A stretch of 64,000 bases of DNA, taken from the NCBI RefSeq assembly GCF_045679555.1, contig NC_092096.1, positions 17,118,718-17,182,717 of the forward strand, read 5' to 3'. Both the position numbers and the translations under genes were made by a program. Shown here in pieces: positions 1 through 32,276 of this stretch (positions are counted from its first letter, which is position 1; each line of letters opens with the position of its first letter). Origin of the DNA: Salvelinus alpinus (taxonomy: Eukaryota; Chordata; Actinopteri; Salmoniformes; Salmonidae). The notes below the pieces were generated by a model. It did not search any database, was not told the DNA's origin, and saw only the letters and a list, made by a program, of their open reading frames with translations.

Positions 1-3000
1 GACATGACTCTATACCCTGTCTTCCAGTCAGCTAAGTAACTAGGCTGTTGGACATGACTCTATACTCTGTCCTCCAGTCAGCTAAGTAACTAGGCTGTTG
101 GACATGACTCTATACTCTGTCCTCCAGTCAGCTAAGTAACTAGGCTGTTGAACATGACTCTATACCCTGTCCTCCAGTCAGCTAAGTAACTAGGCTGTTG
201 AACATGACTCTATACCCTGTCTTCCAGTCAGCTAAGTAACTAGGCTGTTGGACATGACTCTATACCCTGTCTTCCAGTCAGCTAAGTAACTAGGCTGTTG
301 AACATGACTCTATACTCTGTCCTCCAGTCAGCTAAGTAACTAGGCTGTTGGACATGACTCTATACCCTGTCTTCCAGTCAGCTAAGTAACTAGGCTGTTG
401 GACATGACTCTATACCCTGTCTTCCAGTCAGCTAAGTAACTAGGCTGTTGGACATGACTCTATACCCTGTCTTCCAGTCAGCTAAGTAACTAGGCTGTTG
501 GACATGACTCTATACCCTGTCTTCCAGTCAGCTAAGTAACTAGGCTGTTGGACATGACTCTATACCCTGTCTTCCAGTCAGCTAAGTAACTAGGCTGTTG
601 GACATGACTCTATACCCTGTCTTCTAGTCAGCTAAGTAACTAGGCTGTTGGACATGACTCTATACCCTGTCTTCCAGTCAGCTAAGTAACTAGGCTGTTG
701 GACATGACTCTATACCCTGTCTTCCAGTCAGCTAAGTAACTAGGCTGTTGGACATGACTCTATACCCTGTCTTCCAGTCAGCTAAGTAACTAGGCTGTTG
801 GACATGACTCTATACCCTGTCTTCCAGTCAGCTAAGTAACTAGGCTGTTGAACATGACTCTATACCCTGTCCTCCAGTCAGCTAAGTAACTAGGCTGTTG
901 GACATGACTCTATACCCTGTCCTCCAGTCAGCTAAGTAACTAGGCTGTTGGACATGACTCTATACCCTGTCCTCCAGTCAGCTAAGTAACTAGGCTGTTG
1001 GACATGACTCTAAACCCTGTCTTCCAGTCAGCTAAGTAACTAGGCTGTTGAACATGACTCTATACCCTGTCTTCCAGTCAGCTAAGTAACTAGGCTGTTG
1101 GACATGACTCTATACCCTGTCTTCCAGTCAGCTAAGTAACTAGGCTGTTGGACATGACTCTATACCCTGTCTTCTAGTCAGCTAAGTAACTAGGCTGTTG
1201 GACATGACTCTATACCCTGTCTTCTAGTCAGCTAAGTAACTAGGCTGTTGGACATGACTCTATACCCTGTCTTCCAGTCAGCTAAGTAACTAGGCTGTTG
1301 GACATGACTCTATACCCTGTCTTCTAGTCAGCTAAGTAACTAGGCTGTTGGACATGACTCTATACCCTGTCTTCTAGTCAGCTAAGTAACTAGGCTGTTG
1401 GACATGACTCTATACCCTGTCTTCTAGTCAGCTAAGTAACTAGGCTGTTGGACATGACTCTATACCCTGTCTTCTAGTCAGCTAAGTAACTAGGCTGTTG
1501 GACATGACTCTATACCCTGTCTTCCAGTCAGCTAAGTAACTAGGCTGTTGGACATGACTCTATACCCTGTCTTCCAGTCAGCTAAGTAACTAGGCTGTTG
1601 AACATGACTCTATACCCTGTCTTCCAGTCAGCTAAGTAACTAGGCTGTTGAACATGACTCTATACCCTGTCTTCCAGTCAGCTAAGTAACTAGGCTGTTG
1701 AACATGACTCTTTACCCTGTCTTCCAGTCAGCTAAGTAACTAGGCTGTTGGACATGACTCTATACCCTGTCTTCCAGTCAGCTAAGTAACTAGGCTGTTG
1801 GACATGACTCTATACCCTGTCTTCTAGTCAGCTAAGTAACTAGGCTGTTGGACATGACTCTATACCCTGTCTTCCAGTCAGCTAAGTAACTAGGCTGTTG
1901 AACATGACTCTTTACCCTGTCTTCCAGTCAGCTAAGTAACTAGGCTGTTGGACATGACTCTATACCCTGTCTTCCAGTCAGCTAAGTAACTAGGCTGTTG
2001 GACATGACTCTATACCCTGTCTTCTAGTCAGCTAAGTAACTAGGCTGTTGGACATGACTCTATACCCTGTCTTCCAGTCAGCTAAGTAACTAGGCTGTTG
2101 GACATGACTCTATACCCTGTCTTCCAGTCAGCTAAGTAACTAGGCTGTTGGACATGACTCTATACCCTGTCTTCCAGTCAGCTAAGTAACTAGGCTGTTG
2201 GACATGACTCTATACCCTGTCTTCTAGTCAGCTAAGTAACTAGGCTGTTGGACATGACTCTATACCCTGTCTTCCAGTCAGCTAAGTAACTAGGCTGTTG
2301 GACATGACTCTATACCCTGTCTTCCAGTCAGCTAAGTAACTAGGCTGTTGGACATGACTCTATACCCTGTCTTCCAGTCAGCTAAGTAACTAGGCTGTTG
2401 GACATGACTCTAAACCCTGTCTTCTAGTCAGCTAAGTAACTAGGCTGTTGGACATGACTCTATACCCTGTCTTCCAGTCAGCTAAGTAACTAGGCTGTTG
2501 GACATGACTCTATACCCTGTCTTCCAGTCAGCTAAGTAACTAGGCTGTTGAACATGACTCTATACCCTGTCTTCCAGTCAGCTAAGTAACTAGGCTGTTG
2601 GACATGACTCTATACCCTGTCTTCCAGTCAGCTAAGTAACTAGGCTGTTGAACATGACTCTATACCCTGTCTTCCAGTCAGCTAAGTAACTAGGCTGTTG
2701 GACATGACTCTATACCCTGTCTTCCAGTCAGCTAAGTAACTAGGCTGTTGGACATGACTCTATACCCTGTCTTCCAGTCAGCTAAGTAACTAGGCTGTTG
2801 AACATGACTCTATACCCTGTCTTCTAGTCAGCTAAGTAACTAGGCTGTTGAACATGACTCTATACCCTGTCTTCCAGTCAGCTAAGTAACTAGGCTGTTG
2901 GACATGACTCTAAACCCTGTCTTCTAGTCAGCTAAGTAACTAGGCTGTTGGACATGACTCTATACCCTGTCTTCCAGTCAGCTAAGTAACTAGGCTGTTG

Positions 3001-6000
3001 GACATGACTCTATACCCTGTCTTCCAGTCAGCTAAGTAACTAGGCTGTTGAACATGACTCTATACCCTGTCTTCCAGTCAGCTAAGTAACTAGGCTGTTG
3101 AACATGACTCTATACCCTGTCTTCTAGTCAGCTAAGTAACTAGGCTGTTGAACATGACTCTATACCCTGTCTTCCAGTCAGCTAAGTAACTAGGCTGTTG
3201 GACATGACTCTAAACCCTGTCTTCTAGTCAGCTAAGTAACTAGGCTGTTGGACATGACTCTATACCCTGTCTTCCAGTCAGCTAAGTAACTAGGCTGTTG
3301 GACATGACTCTATACCCTGTCTTCCAGTCAGCTAAGTAACTAGGCTGTTGGACATGACTCTATACCCTGTCTTCTAGTCAGCTAAGTAACTAGGCTGTTG
3401 AACATGACTCTATACCCTGTCTTCCAGTCAGCTAAGTAACTAGGCTGTTGGACATGACTCTATACCCTGTCTTCCAGTCAGCTAAGTAACTAGGCTGTTG
3501 GACATGACTCTATACCCTGTCTTCCAGTCAGCTAAGTAACTAGGCTGTTGGACATGACTCTATACCCTGTCTTCCAGTCAGCTAAGTAACTAGGCTGTTG
3601 GACATGACTCTATACCCTGTCTTCCAGTCAGCTAAGTAACTAGGCTGTTGGACATGACTCTATACCCTGTCTTCCAGTCAGCTAAGTAACTAGGCTGTTG
3701 GACATGACTCTATACCCTGTCTTCTAGTCAGCTAAGTAACTAGGCTGTTGGACATGACTCTATACCCTGTCTTCCAGTCAGCTAAGTAACTAGGCTGTTG
3801 AACATGACTCTATACCCTGTCTTCCAGTCAGCTAAGTAACTAGGCTGTTGGACATGACTCTATACCCTGTCTTCCAGTCAGCTAAGTAACTAGGCTGTTG
3901 GACATGACTCTATACCCTGTCTTCTAGTCAGCTAAGTAACTAGGCTGTTGAACATGACTCTATACCCTGTCTTCCAGTCAGCTAAGTAACTAGGCTGTTG
4001 AACATGACTCTATACCCTGTCTTCCAGTCAACTAAGTAACTAGGCTGTTGAACATGACTCTATACCCTGTCTTCCAGTCAGCTAAGTAACTAGGCTGTTG
4101 GACATGACTCTATACCCTGTCTTCCAGTCAGCTAAGTAACTAGGCTGTTGGACATGACTCTATACCCTGTCTTCCAGTCAGCTAAGTAACTAGGCTGTTG
4201 GACATGACTCTATACCCTGTCTTCCAGTCAGCTAAGTAACTAGGCTGTTGGACATGACTCTATACCCTGTCTTCTAGTCAGCTAAGTAACTAGGCTGTTG
4301 GACATGACTCTATACCCTGTCTTCCAGTCAGCTAAGTAACTAGGCTGTTGGACATGACTCTATACCCTGTCTTCCAGTCAGCTAAGTAACTAGGCTGTTG
4401 GACATGACTCTATACCCTGTCTTCCAGTCAGCTAAGTAACTAGGCTGTTGGACATGACTCTATACCCTGTCTTCCAGTCAGCTAAGTAACTAGGCTGTTG
4501 GACATGACTCTAAACCCTGTCTTCCAGTCAGCTAAGTAACTAGGCTGTTGGACATGACTCTATACCCTGTCTTCCAGTCAGCTAAGTAACTAGGCTGTTG
4601 GACATGACTCTATACCCTGTCTTCCAGTCAGCTAAGTAACTAGGCTGTTGGACATGACTCTATACCCTGTCTTCCAGTCAGCTAAGTAACTAGGCTGTTG
4701 GACATGACTCTAAACCCTGTCTTCCAGTCAGCTAAGTAACTAGGCTGTTGGACATGACTCTATACCCTGTCTTCCAGTCAGCTAAGTAACTAGGCTGTTG
4801 GACATGACTCTATACCCTGTCTTCCAGTCAGCTAAGTAACTAGGCTGTTGGACATGACTCTATACTCTGTCTTCCAGTCAGCTAAGTAACTAGGCTGTTG
4901 GACATGACTCTATACCCTGTCTTCCAGTCAGCTAAGTAACTAGGCTGTTGAACATGACTCTATACCCTGTCTTCCAGTCAGCTAAGTAACTAGGCTGTTG
5001 AACATGACTCTATACCCTGTCTTCCAGTCAGCTAAGTAACTAGGCTGTTGGACATGACTCTATACCCTGTCTTCCAGTCAGCTAAGTAACTAGGCTGTTG
5101 GACATGACTCTATACCCTGTCTTCCAGTCAGCTAAGTAACTAGGCTGTTGGACATGACTCTATACCCTGTCTTCCAGTCAGCTAAGTAACTAGGCTGTTG
5201 GACATGACTCTATACCCTGTCTTCCAGTCAGCTAAGTAACTAGGCTGTTGGACATGACTCTATACCCTGTCTTCCAGTCAGCTAAGTAACTAGGCTGTTG
5301 GACATGACTCTATACCCTGTCTTCTAGTCAGCTAAGTAACTAGGCTGTTGAACATGACTCTATACCCTGTCTTCCAGTCAGCTAAGTAACTAGGCTGTTG
5401 AACATGACTCTATACCCTGTCTTCCAGTCAGCTAAGTAACTAGGCTGTTGGACATGACTCTATACCCTGTCTTCTAGTCAGCTAAGTAACTAGGCTGTTG
5501 GACATGACTCTATACCCTGTCTTCCAGTCAGCTAAGTAACTAGGCTGTTGGACATGACTCTATACCCTGTCTTCCAGTCAGCTAAGTAACTAGGCTGTTG
5601 GACATGACTCTATACCCTGTCTTCCAGTCAGCTAAGTAACTAGGCTGTTGGACATGACTCTAAACCCTGTCTTCTAGTCAGCTAAGTAACTAGGCTGTTG
5701 AACATGACTCTATACCCTGTCTTCCAGTCAGCTAAGTAACTAGGCTGTTGAACATGACTCTATACCCTGTCTTCCAGTCAGCTAAGTAACTAGGCTGTTG
5801 GACATGACTCTATACCCTGTCTTCTAGTCAGCTAAGTAACTAGGCTGTTGGACATGACTCTATACCCTGTCTTCCAGTCAGCTAAGTAACTAGGCTGTTG
5901 GACATGACTCTATACCCTGTCTTCCAGTCAGCTAAGTAACTAGGCTGTTGGACATGACTCTATACCCTGTCTTCCAGTCAGCTAAGTAACTAGGCTGTTG

Positions 6001-8181
6001 GACATGACTCTAAACCCTGTCTTCCAGTCAGCTAAGTAACTAGGCTGTTGGACATGACTCTATACTCTGTCTTCCAGTCAGCTAAGTAACTAGGCTGTTG
6101 GACATGACTCTATACCCTGTCTTCCAGTCAGCTAAGTAACTAGGCTGTTGGACATGACTCTATACCCTGTCTTCTAGTCAGCTAAGTAACTAGGCTGTTG
6201 GACATGACTCTATACCCTGTCTTCCAGTCAGCTAAGTAACTAGGCTGTTGGACATGACTCTATACCCTGTCTTCTAGTCAGCTAAGTAACTAGGCTGTTG
6301 GACATGACTCTATACCCTGTCTTCCAGTCAACTAAGTAACTAGGCTGTTGGACATGACTCTATACCCTGTCTTCCAGTCAGCTAAGTAACTAGGCTGTTG
6401 AACATGACTCTATACCCTGTCTTCCAGTCAGCTAAGTAACTAGGCTGTTGGACATGACTCTATACCCTGTCTTCCAGTCAGCTAAGTAACTAGGCTGTTG
6501 AACATGACTCTATACCCTGTCTTCCAGTCAGCTAAGTAACTAGGCTGTTGGACATGACTCTAAACCCTGTCTTCTAGTCAGCTAAGTAACTAGGCTGTTG
6601 GACATGACTCTATACCCTGTCTTCCAGTCAGCTAAGTAACTAGGCTGTTGGACATGACTCTATACCCTGTCTTCCAGTCAGCTAAGTAACTAGGCTGTTG
6701 AACATGACTCTATACCCTGTCTTCTAGTCAGCTAAGTAACTAGGCTGTTGGACATGACTCTATACCCTGTCTTCCAGTCAGCTAAGTAACTAGGCTGTTG
6801 AACATGACTCTATACCCTGTCTTCCAGTCAGCTAAGTAACTAGGCTGTTGGACATGACTCTATACCCTGTCTTCCAGTCAGCTAAGTAACTAGGCTGTTG
6901 AACATGACTCTATACCCTGTCTTCCAGTCAGCTAAGTAACTAGGCTGTTGAACATGACTCTATACTCTGTCTTCCAGTCAGCTAAGTAACTAGGCTGTTG
7001 GACATGACTCTATACCCTGTCTTCCAGTCAGCTAAGTAACTAGGCTGTTGGACATGACTCTATACCCTGTCCTCCAGTCAGCTAAGTAACTAGGCTGTTG
7101 GACATGACTCTATACCCTGTCTTCCAGTCAGCTAAGTAACTAGGCTGTTGGACATGACTCTATACCCTGTCTTCCAGTCAGCTAAGTAACTAGGCTGTTG
7201 AACATGACTCTATACCCTGTCTTCCAGTCAGCTAAGTAACTAGGCTGTTGGACATGACTCTATACCCTGTCTTCCAGTCAGCTAAGTAACTAGGCTGTTG
7301 AACATGACTCTATACCCTGTCTTCTAGTCAGCTAAGTAACTAGGCTGTTGAACATGACTCTATACCCTGTCTTCCAGTCAGCTAAGTAACTAGGCTGTTG
7401 GACATGACTCTATACCCTGTCTTCCAGTCAGCTAAGTAACTAGGCTGTTGGACATGACTCTATACCCTGTCTTCCAGTCAGCTAAGTAACTAGGCTGTTG
7501 GACATGACTCTATACCCTGTCTTCCAGTCAGCTAAGTAACTAGGCTGTTGAACATGACTCTATACCCTGTCTTCCAGTCAGCTAAGTAACTAGGCTGTTG
7601 AACATGACTCTATACCCTGTCTTCCAGTCAGCTAAGTAACTAGGCTGTTGAACATGACTCTATACCCTGTCTTCCAGTCAGCTAAGTAACTAGGCTGTTG
7701 GACATGACTCTATACCCTGTCTTCCAGTCAGCTAAGTAACTAGGCTGTTGGACATGACTCTATACCCTGTCTTCCAGTCAGCTAAGTAACTAGGCTGTTG
7801 GACATGACTCTATACCCTGTCTTCCAGTCAGCTAAGTAACTAGGCTGTTGGACATGACTCTATACTCTGTCTTCCAGTCAGCTAAGTAACTAGGCTGTTG
7901 GACATGACTCTATACCCTGTCTTCCAGTCAGCTAAGTAACTAGGCTGTTGGACATGACTCTATACCCTGTCTTCCAGTCAGCTAAGTAACTAGGCTGTTG
8001 GACATGACTCTATACCCTGTCTTCCAGTCAGCTAAGTAACTAGGCTGTTGAACATGACTCTATACCCTGTCTTCCAGTCAGCTAAGTAACTAGGCTGTTG
8101 GACATGACTCTATACCCTGTCTTCCAGTCAGCTAAGTAACTAGGCTGTTGGACATGACTCTATACCCTGTCTTCCAGTCAG
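1..8181. repeat. 50-bp satellite-like array, about 164 copies
   Basis: A 50-bp unit starting GACATGACTCTATACCCTGT repeats from base 1 to 8181 without a single indel: units start at 1, 51, 101 and so on to 8151. Variation is confined to a few recurring sites (G/A at position 1, TATACCC/TAAACCC/TTTACCC/TATACTC, CTTC/CCTC, CCAG/CTAG). The array continues left of the window. Each unit on the plus strand ends a pyrimidine stretch in YAG, resembling a weak 3-prime splice site, but no exon follows. Confidence 0.98.
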
Positions 8182-8321
8182 ATTAGAATCTCTGTCAGTC
8201 CGTTGCTGCTGTACCAGACATGATGGGTCATTTCCTGTGTGGTTATGAGGAGCCCTGTGACCTTCTCATTACGGGACGTGAAAAAGGAAGCACCTGTCTT
8301 ACTCTCCAGTCCACCACAGGA
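8182..8321. other. short non-repeat stretch
   Basis: About 140 bp between the 50-bp array and the hAT-like element. No exon or motif recognised. Confidence 0.5.
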
Positions 8322-9397
8322 CAGTGGTGTAAAGTACTTAAGTAAAAATACGTTAAAGTACTACTTATGTCATTTTTGAGGTATCTGTACTTTACTATTT
8401 ATATTTATGACAACTTTTACTTCACTACATTCCTAAAGCAAATAATGTACTTTTTACTCCATACATTTTCCCTGACACCCAAAGTACTGGTTATATTTTG
8501 AATGCTCAGCAAGACGATTAAATGGTCTAATTTACACACTTATCAACAGAACGTCCCTGGTCATCCCTACTGCCTCTGATCTGGTGCACTCAATAAACAC
8601 ACTTGCTTCGTTTGTAAATTATGTCAGAGTGTTGGAGAGTGCACCTGGCTATCCGTACATTTTAAATAATAATAATAATTATTGTGCTGTCTGGTTTGAT
8701 TAAAATCAGGGATTTGAAAGGATTTATACTTTTACTTTTGAAACGTAAGTATATTTTAGCAATTACATTTACTTTTGATACTTAAGTGTATTTAAAAACA
8801 AATACTTGTAGACTTTTACTCATGTAGTATTTTACTGGGTGTCACGTTCCTGACCTGTTTTCTGTTATTTTTATATGTGTTTAGTTGGTCAGGGCGTGAG
8901 TTGGGGTGGGCATTCTATGTTTTGTGTTTCTATGTTTAGGTCACTTGTAATTAGCCTTATATGGTTCTCAATCAGGGACAGGTGTTTGACATATCCTCTG
9001 ATTGAGAACCATATAAAGGTTGGCTGTTCACAATGTTTGTTTGTGGGTGATTGTCTTCCGTGTCTGTGTATGTTGCACCACACGGGACTGTTTCGGTTTG
9101 TTCGTTCGTTTGATGTAGTCTGTTCCTGTTCGTGAGTTCTTCGTGTCTTTATGTAAGTTCCATGTTCAGGTTTCGTGTACGTCGTTTTGTTATTTTGTAT
9201 CATTTCAAGTGTAGTTCGTGTTCGTTTTCGTCTTGTCAATAAATTCATTATGTATTCACAACCCGCTGCATTTTGGTCCTCCGATCCTTCTCTCCTCTCC
9301 TCGTCCGAGGAGGAGGAAGATCTAGACACCCGTTACACTGGGTGAATTTCATTTACTTGAGTCATTTTCTATTAAGGTATCTTTAACCTTTACTCAA
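8322..9397 (+). mobile_element. non-autonomous hAT-like element, 3-prime end lost
   Basis: Begins CAGTGGTGTAAAGTACTTAA, the terminal motif of a common fish hAT-type non-autonomous family, followed by its typical AT-rich interior rich in AAGTAC and ACTTTTAC. The right end (TCTTTAACCTTTACTCAAG) stops where the 30-bp array starts, so the terminal inverted repeat is missing. It has no coding capacity and is split by a solo LTR (8840-9337). Confidence 0.75.
8840..9337 (+). mobile_element. solo LTR inserted in the hAT-like element
   Basis: 498 bp bounded by TG...CA (TGTCACGTTCC to CCGTTACA) and flanked by a 5-bp direct repeat CTGGG (8835-8839 and 9338-9342), as expected for LTR-retroelement integration. 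It contains an inverted repeat of about 18 bp around GGTTCTCAATCAG and an AATAAA near 9238. There is no internal gag/pol, so it is a solo LTR, probably left by recombination. Confidence 0.82.
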
Positions 9398-9749
9398 GAG
9401 AGAGGCAGTGAGAAGGGTGAGGAAAGAGAGAGAGGCAGTGAGAAGGGTGAGGAAAGAGAGAGAGGCAGTGAGAAGGGTGAGGAAAGCGAGAGAGGCAGTG
9501 AGAAGGGTGAGGAAAGAGAGAGAGGCAGTGAGAAGGGTGAGGAAAGCGAGAGAGGCAGTGAGAAGGGTGAGGAAAGAGAGAGAGGCAGTGAGAAGGGTGA
9601 GGAAAGCGAGAGAGGCAGTGAGAAGGGTGAGGAAAGCGAGAGAGGCAGTGAGAAGGGTGAGGAAAGCGAGAGAGGCAGTGAGAAGGGTGAGGAAAGAGAG
9701 AGGCAGTGAGAAGGGTGAGGAAAGAGAGAGGCAGTGAGAAGGGTGAGGA
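9398..9749. repeat. 30-bp purine-rich minisatellite
   Basis: About 12 copies of a 30-bp unit containing GGCAGTGAGAAGGGTGAGG. A/C variation alternates between AAAGAG and AAAGCG units. Because 30 is a multiple of three, long repeat frames result; they are not genes. Confidence 0.95.
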
Positions 9750-9809
9750 AGGTGTTGAAAGAGAAGGAGACAGGAACAATGTGGCATAGTGTGTCTAGTC
9801 TCTACTTCT

Positions 9810-12285
9810 GTGAGACCACCCAGTTCAGTATGGAGGTCAGGGGGGACTGAGACCACCCAGTTCAGAATGGAGGTCAGGTGGGACTGAGACCACCCAGTTC
9901 AGTATGGAGGTCAGATGGGACTGAGACCACCCAGTTCAGAATGGAGGTCAGATGGGACTGAGACCACCCAGTTCAGTATGGAGGTCAGATGGGACTGAGA
10001 CCACCCAGTTCAGAATGGAGGTCAGATGGGACTGAGACCACCCAGTTCAGTATGGAGGTCAGGGGGGACTGAGACCACCCAGTTCAGTATGGAGGTCAGA
10101 TGGGACTGAGACCACCCAGTTCAGTATGGAGGTCAGGGGGGACTGAGACCACCCAGTTCAGAATGGAGGTCAGATGGGACTGAGACCACCCAGTTCAGAA
10201 TGGAGGTCAGATGGGACTGAGACCACCCAGTTCAGAATGGAGGACAGATGGGACTGAGACCACCCAGTTCAGTATGGAGGTCAGATGGGACTGAGACCAC
10301 CCAGTTCAGAATGGAGGTCAGATGGGACTGAGACCACCCAGTTCAGAATGGAGGTCAGGGGGGGACTGAGACCACCCAGTTCAGAATGGAGGTCAGATGG
10401 GACTGAGACCACCCAGTTCAGAATGGAGGTCAGATGGGACTGAGACCACCCAGTTCAGTATGGAGGACAGGGGGGACTGAGACCACCCAGTTCAGAATGG
10501 AGGTCAGGGGGGACTGAGACCACCCAGTTCAGTATGGAGGTCAGATGGGACTGAGACCACCCAGTTCAGAATGGAGGTCAGATGGGACTGAGACCACCCA
10601 GTTCAGAATGGAGGTCAGGGGGGACTGAGACCACCCAGTTCAGTATGGAGGTCAGGGGGGACTGAGACCACCCAGTTCAGAATGGAGGTCAGATGGGACT
10701 GAGACCACCCAGTTCAGAATGGAGGTCAGGGGGGACTGAGACCACCCAGTTCAGAATGGAGGTCAGATGGGACTGAGACCACCCAGTTCAGAATGGAGGT
10801 CAGGGGGGACTGAGACCACCCAGTTCAGAATGGAGGTCAGGGGGGACTGAGACCACCCAGTTCAGAATGGAGGTCAGATGGGACTGAGACCACCCAGTTC
10901 AGAATGGAGGTCAGGGGGGACTGAGACCACCCAGTTCAGAATGGAGGTCAGGGGGGACTGAGACCACCCAGTTCAGAATGGAGATCAGATGGGACTGAGA
11001 CCACCCAGTTCAGAATGGAGATCAGATGGGACTGAGACCACCCAGTTCAGAATGGAGGTCAGATGGGACTGAGACCACCCAGTTCAGAATGGAGGTCAGG
11101 GGGGACTGAGACCACCCAGTTCAGAATGGAGGTCAGATGGGACTGAGACCACCCAGTTCAGAATGGAGGTCAGGGGGGACTGAGACCACCCAGTTCAGAA
11201 TGGAGGTCAGGGGGGACTGAGACCACCCAGTTCAGAATGGAGGTCAGGGGGGACTGAGACCACCCAGTTCAGAATGGAGGTCAGGTGGGACTGAGACCAC
11301 CCAGTTCAGAATGGAGGTCAGATGGGACTGAGACCACCCAGTTCAGAATGGAGGTCAGGGGGGACTGAGACCACCCAGTTCAGAATGGAGGTCAGATGGG
11401 ACTGAGACCACCCAGTTCAGAATGGAGGTCAGGGGGGACTGAGACCACCCAGTTCAGAATGGAGGTCAGGGGGGACTGAGACCACCCAGTTCAGAATGGA
11501 GGTCAGATGGGACTGAGACCACCCAGTTCAGTATGGAGGTCAGGGGGGGACTGAGACCACCCAGTTCAGAATGGAGGTCAGATGGGACTGAGACCACCCA
11601 GTTCAGTATGGAGGTCAGGGGGGGACTGAGACCACCCAGTTCAGAATGGAGGTCAGATGGGACTGAGACCACCCAGTTCAGTATGGAGATCAGGGGGGAC
11701 TGAGACCACCCAGTTCAGAATGGAGGTCAGGTGGGACTGAGACCACCCAGTTCAGAATGGAGGTCAGGGGGGGACTGAGACCACCCAGTTCAGAATGGAG
11801 GTCAGATGGGGACTGAGACCACCCAGTTCAGTATGGAGGTCAGGGGGGACTGAGACCACCCAGTTCAGAATGGAGGTCAGATGGGACTGAGACCACCCAG
11901 TTCAGTATGGAGGTCAGGGGGGACTGAGACCACCCAGTTCAGAATGGAGGTCAGATGGGACTGAGACCACCCAGTTCAGTATGGAGGTCAGATGGGACTG
12001 AGACCACCCAGTTCAGTATGGAGGTCAGGGGGGACTGAGACCACCCAGTTCAGAATGGAGGTCAGATGGGACTGAGACCACCCAGTTCAGTATGGAGGTC
12101 AGGGGGGACTGAGACCACCCAGTTCAGTATGGAGGTCAGATGGGACTGAGACCACCCAGTTCAGTATGGAGGTCAGGGGGGACTGAGACCACCCAGTTCA
12201 GTATGGAGGTCAGGGGGGACTGAGACCACCCAGTTCAGAATGGAGATCAGGTGGGACTGAGACCACCCAGTTCAGTATGGAGGTC
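9810..12285. repeat. 37-bp minisatellite, about 66 copies
   Basis: The unit contains GAGACCACCCAGTTCAG(A/T)ATGGAGGTCAG followed by ATGGGACT or GGGGGACT. The period is 37 bp with occasional 1-bp G insertions. Two main variant states (GATGGG, GGGGGG) are intermixed. Intronic or upstream to prr5. Confidence 0.96.
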
Positions 12286-12534
12286 AGGACATCAGTGATG
12301 ATATATTTATTCCATGGCAAAAATGAAAACGCAGATTAAACTCTTTGGTTGTTTAAAAACCTGCTGTATGTAACATATTGTGTTGTATAGCTTGGAAAAT
12401 AAATGTGACTCTGGATGTCAACATAATGATGTTTCCAACATCAGATCTGTTTTCCTGAAGAAGTTCACTGTGGGGAGAGTTTCTTACTATATGACTGTTA
12501 CAGAGTTTGTTGAAAATGTGTTGTTCCCATTACC
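12286..12534. other. unique intronic stretch
   Basis: About 250 bp of AT-rich single-copy-looking sequence between two arrays. No exon or known element seen. Confidence 0.5.
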
Positions 12535-13360
12535 CTAGATCAACCTAACCCATTACCAACCTTAACCCATTACCCTAACCCTAACCCCAGATCAACCTTA
12601 ACCCATTACCCTAACCCTAGCCATAACCCAAACCCATTACCCCAACCCTAACCCTAGATCAACCCAAACCCATTACCCCAACCCTAACCCTAGATCAACC
12701 CCAACCCTAACCCTAGCCATAACCCAAACCCATTACCCTAGCCCTAACCCTAACCCCAGATCAACCTTAACCCATTACCCTAACCCTAGATCAACCCAAA
12801 CCCATTACCCCAACCCTAACCCTAGATCAACCCTAACCCTAGCCATAACCCAAACCCATTACCCTAACCCTAACCCATTACTCTAACCCTAGCCATAACC
12901 CAAACCCATTACCCTAACCCTAACCCTAACCCATTACCCTAACCCTAACCCAAACCCGTTACGCTAACCATAACCCAAACCAGATCAACCTTAACCCTAG
13001 CTTCATGTCCACACCCTAGATCAACCTTAACCACAGATCAACCTTAACCCTAGCTTCATGTCCACACCCCAGATCAACCTTAACCCTAGCTCCATGTCCA
13101 CACCCCAGCTCAACCTTAACCCCAGATCAACCCTAACCCAAACCCATTACCCCTTAACCCTAGCTTCATGTCCACACCCCAGATCAACCTTAACCCTAGC
13201 TCCATGTCCACACCCCAGATCAACCTTAACCCTAGCTTCATGTCCACACCCCAGATCAACCTTAACCCTAGCTCCATGTCCACACCCCAGATCAACCTTA
13301 ACCCTAGCTTCATGTCCACACCCCAGATCAACCCTAACCCTAGCCTTCACAACGCTAACT
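12535..13360. repeat. degenerate telomere-like CCCTAA repeats grading into a 36-bp minisatellite
   Basis: Many CCCTAA and CCATTA hexamers (12535-13000) pass into a longer unit, AGCTTCATGTCCACACCCCA plus GATCAACCTTAACCCT (13000-13345), which alternates SSM and SFM codings in one frame. It is an interstitial telomere-like repeat only in a loose sense, because runs of perfect CCCTAA never exceed about three units. Confidence 0.85.
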
Positions 13361-13393
13361 GGTCACTGATGTTAAACTGCTGTTTTCTTCTAG

Positions 13394-32276
<18,883 letters not shown>

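Noticed and set aside
1-8181. CRISPR-like array
   Set aside because: Units are directly contiguous with no variable spacers, no cas genes are present, and the surroundings are vertebrate.
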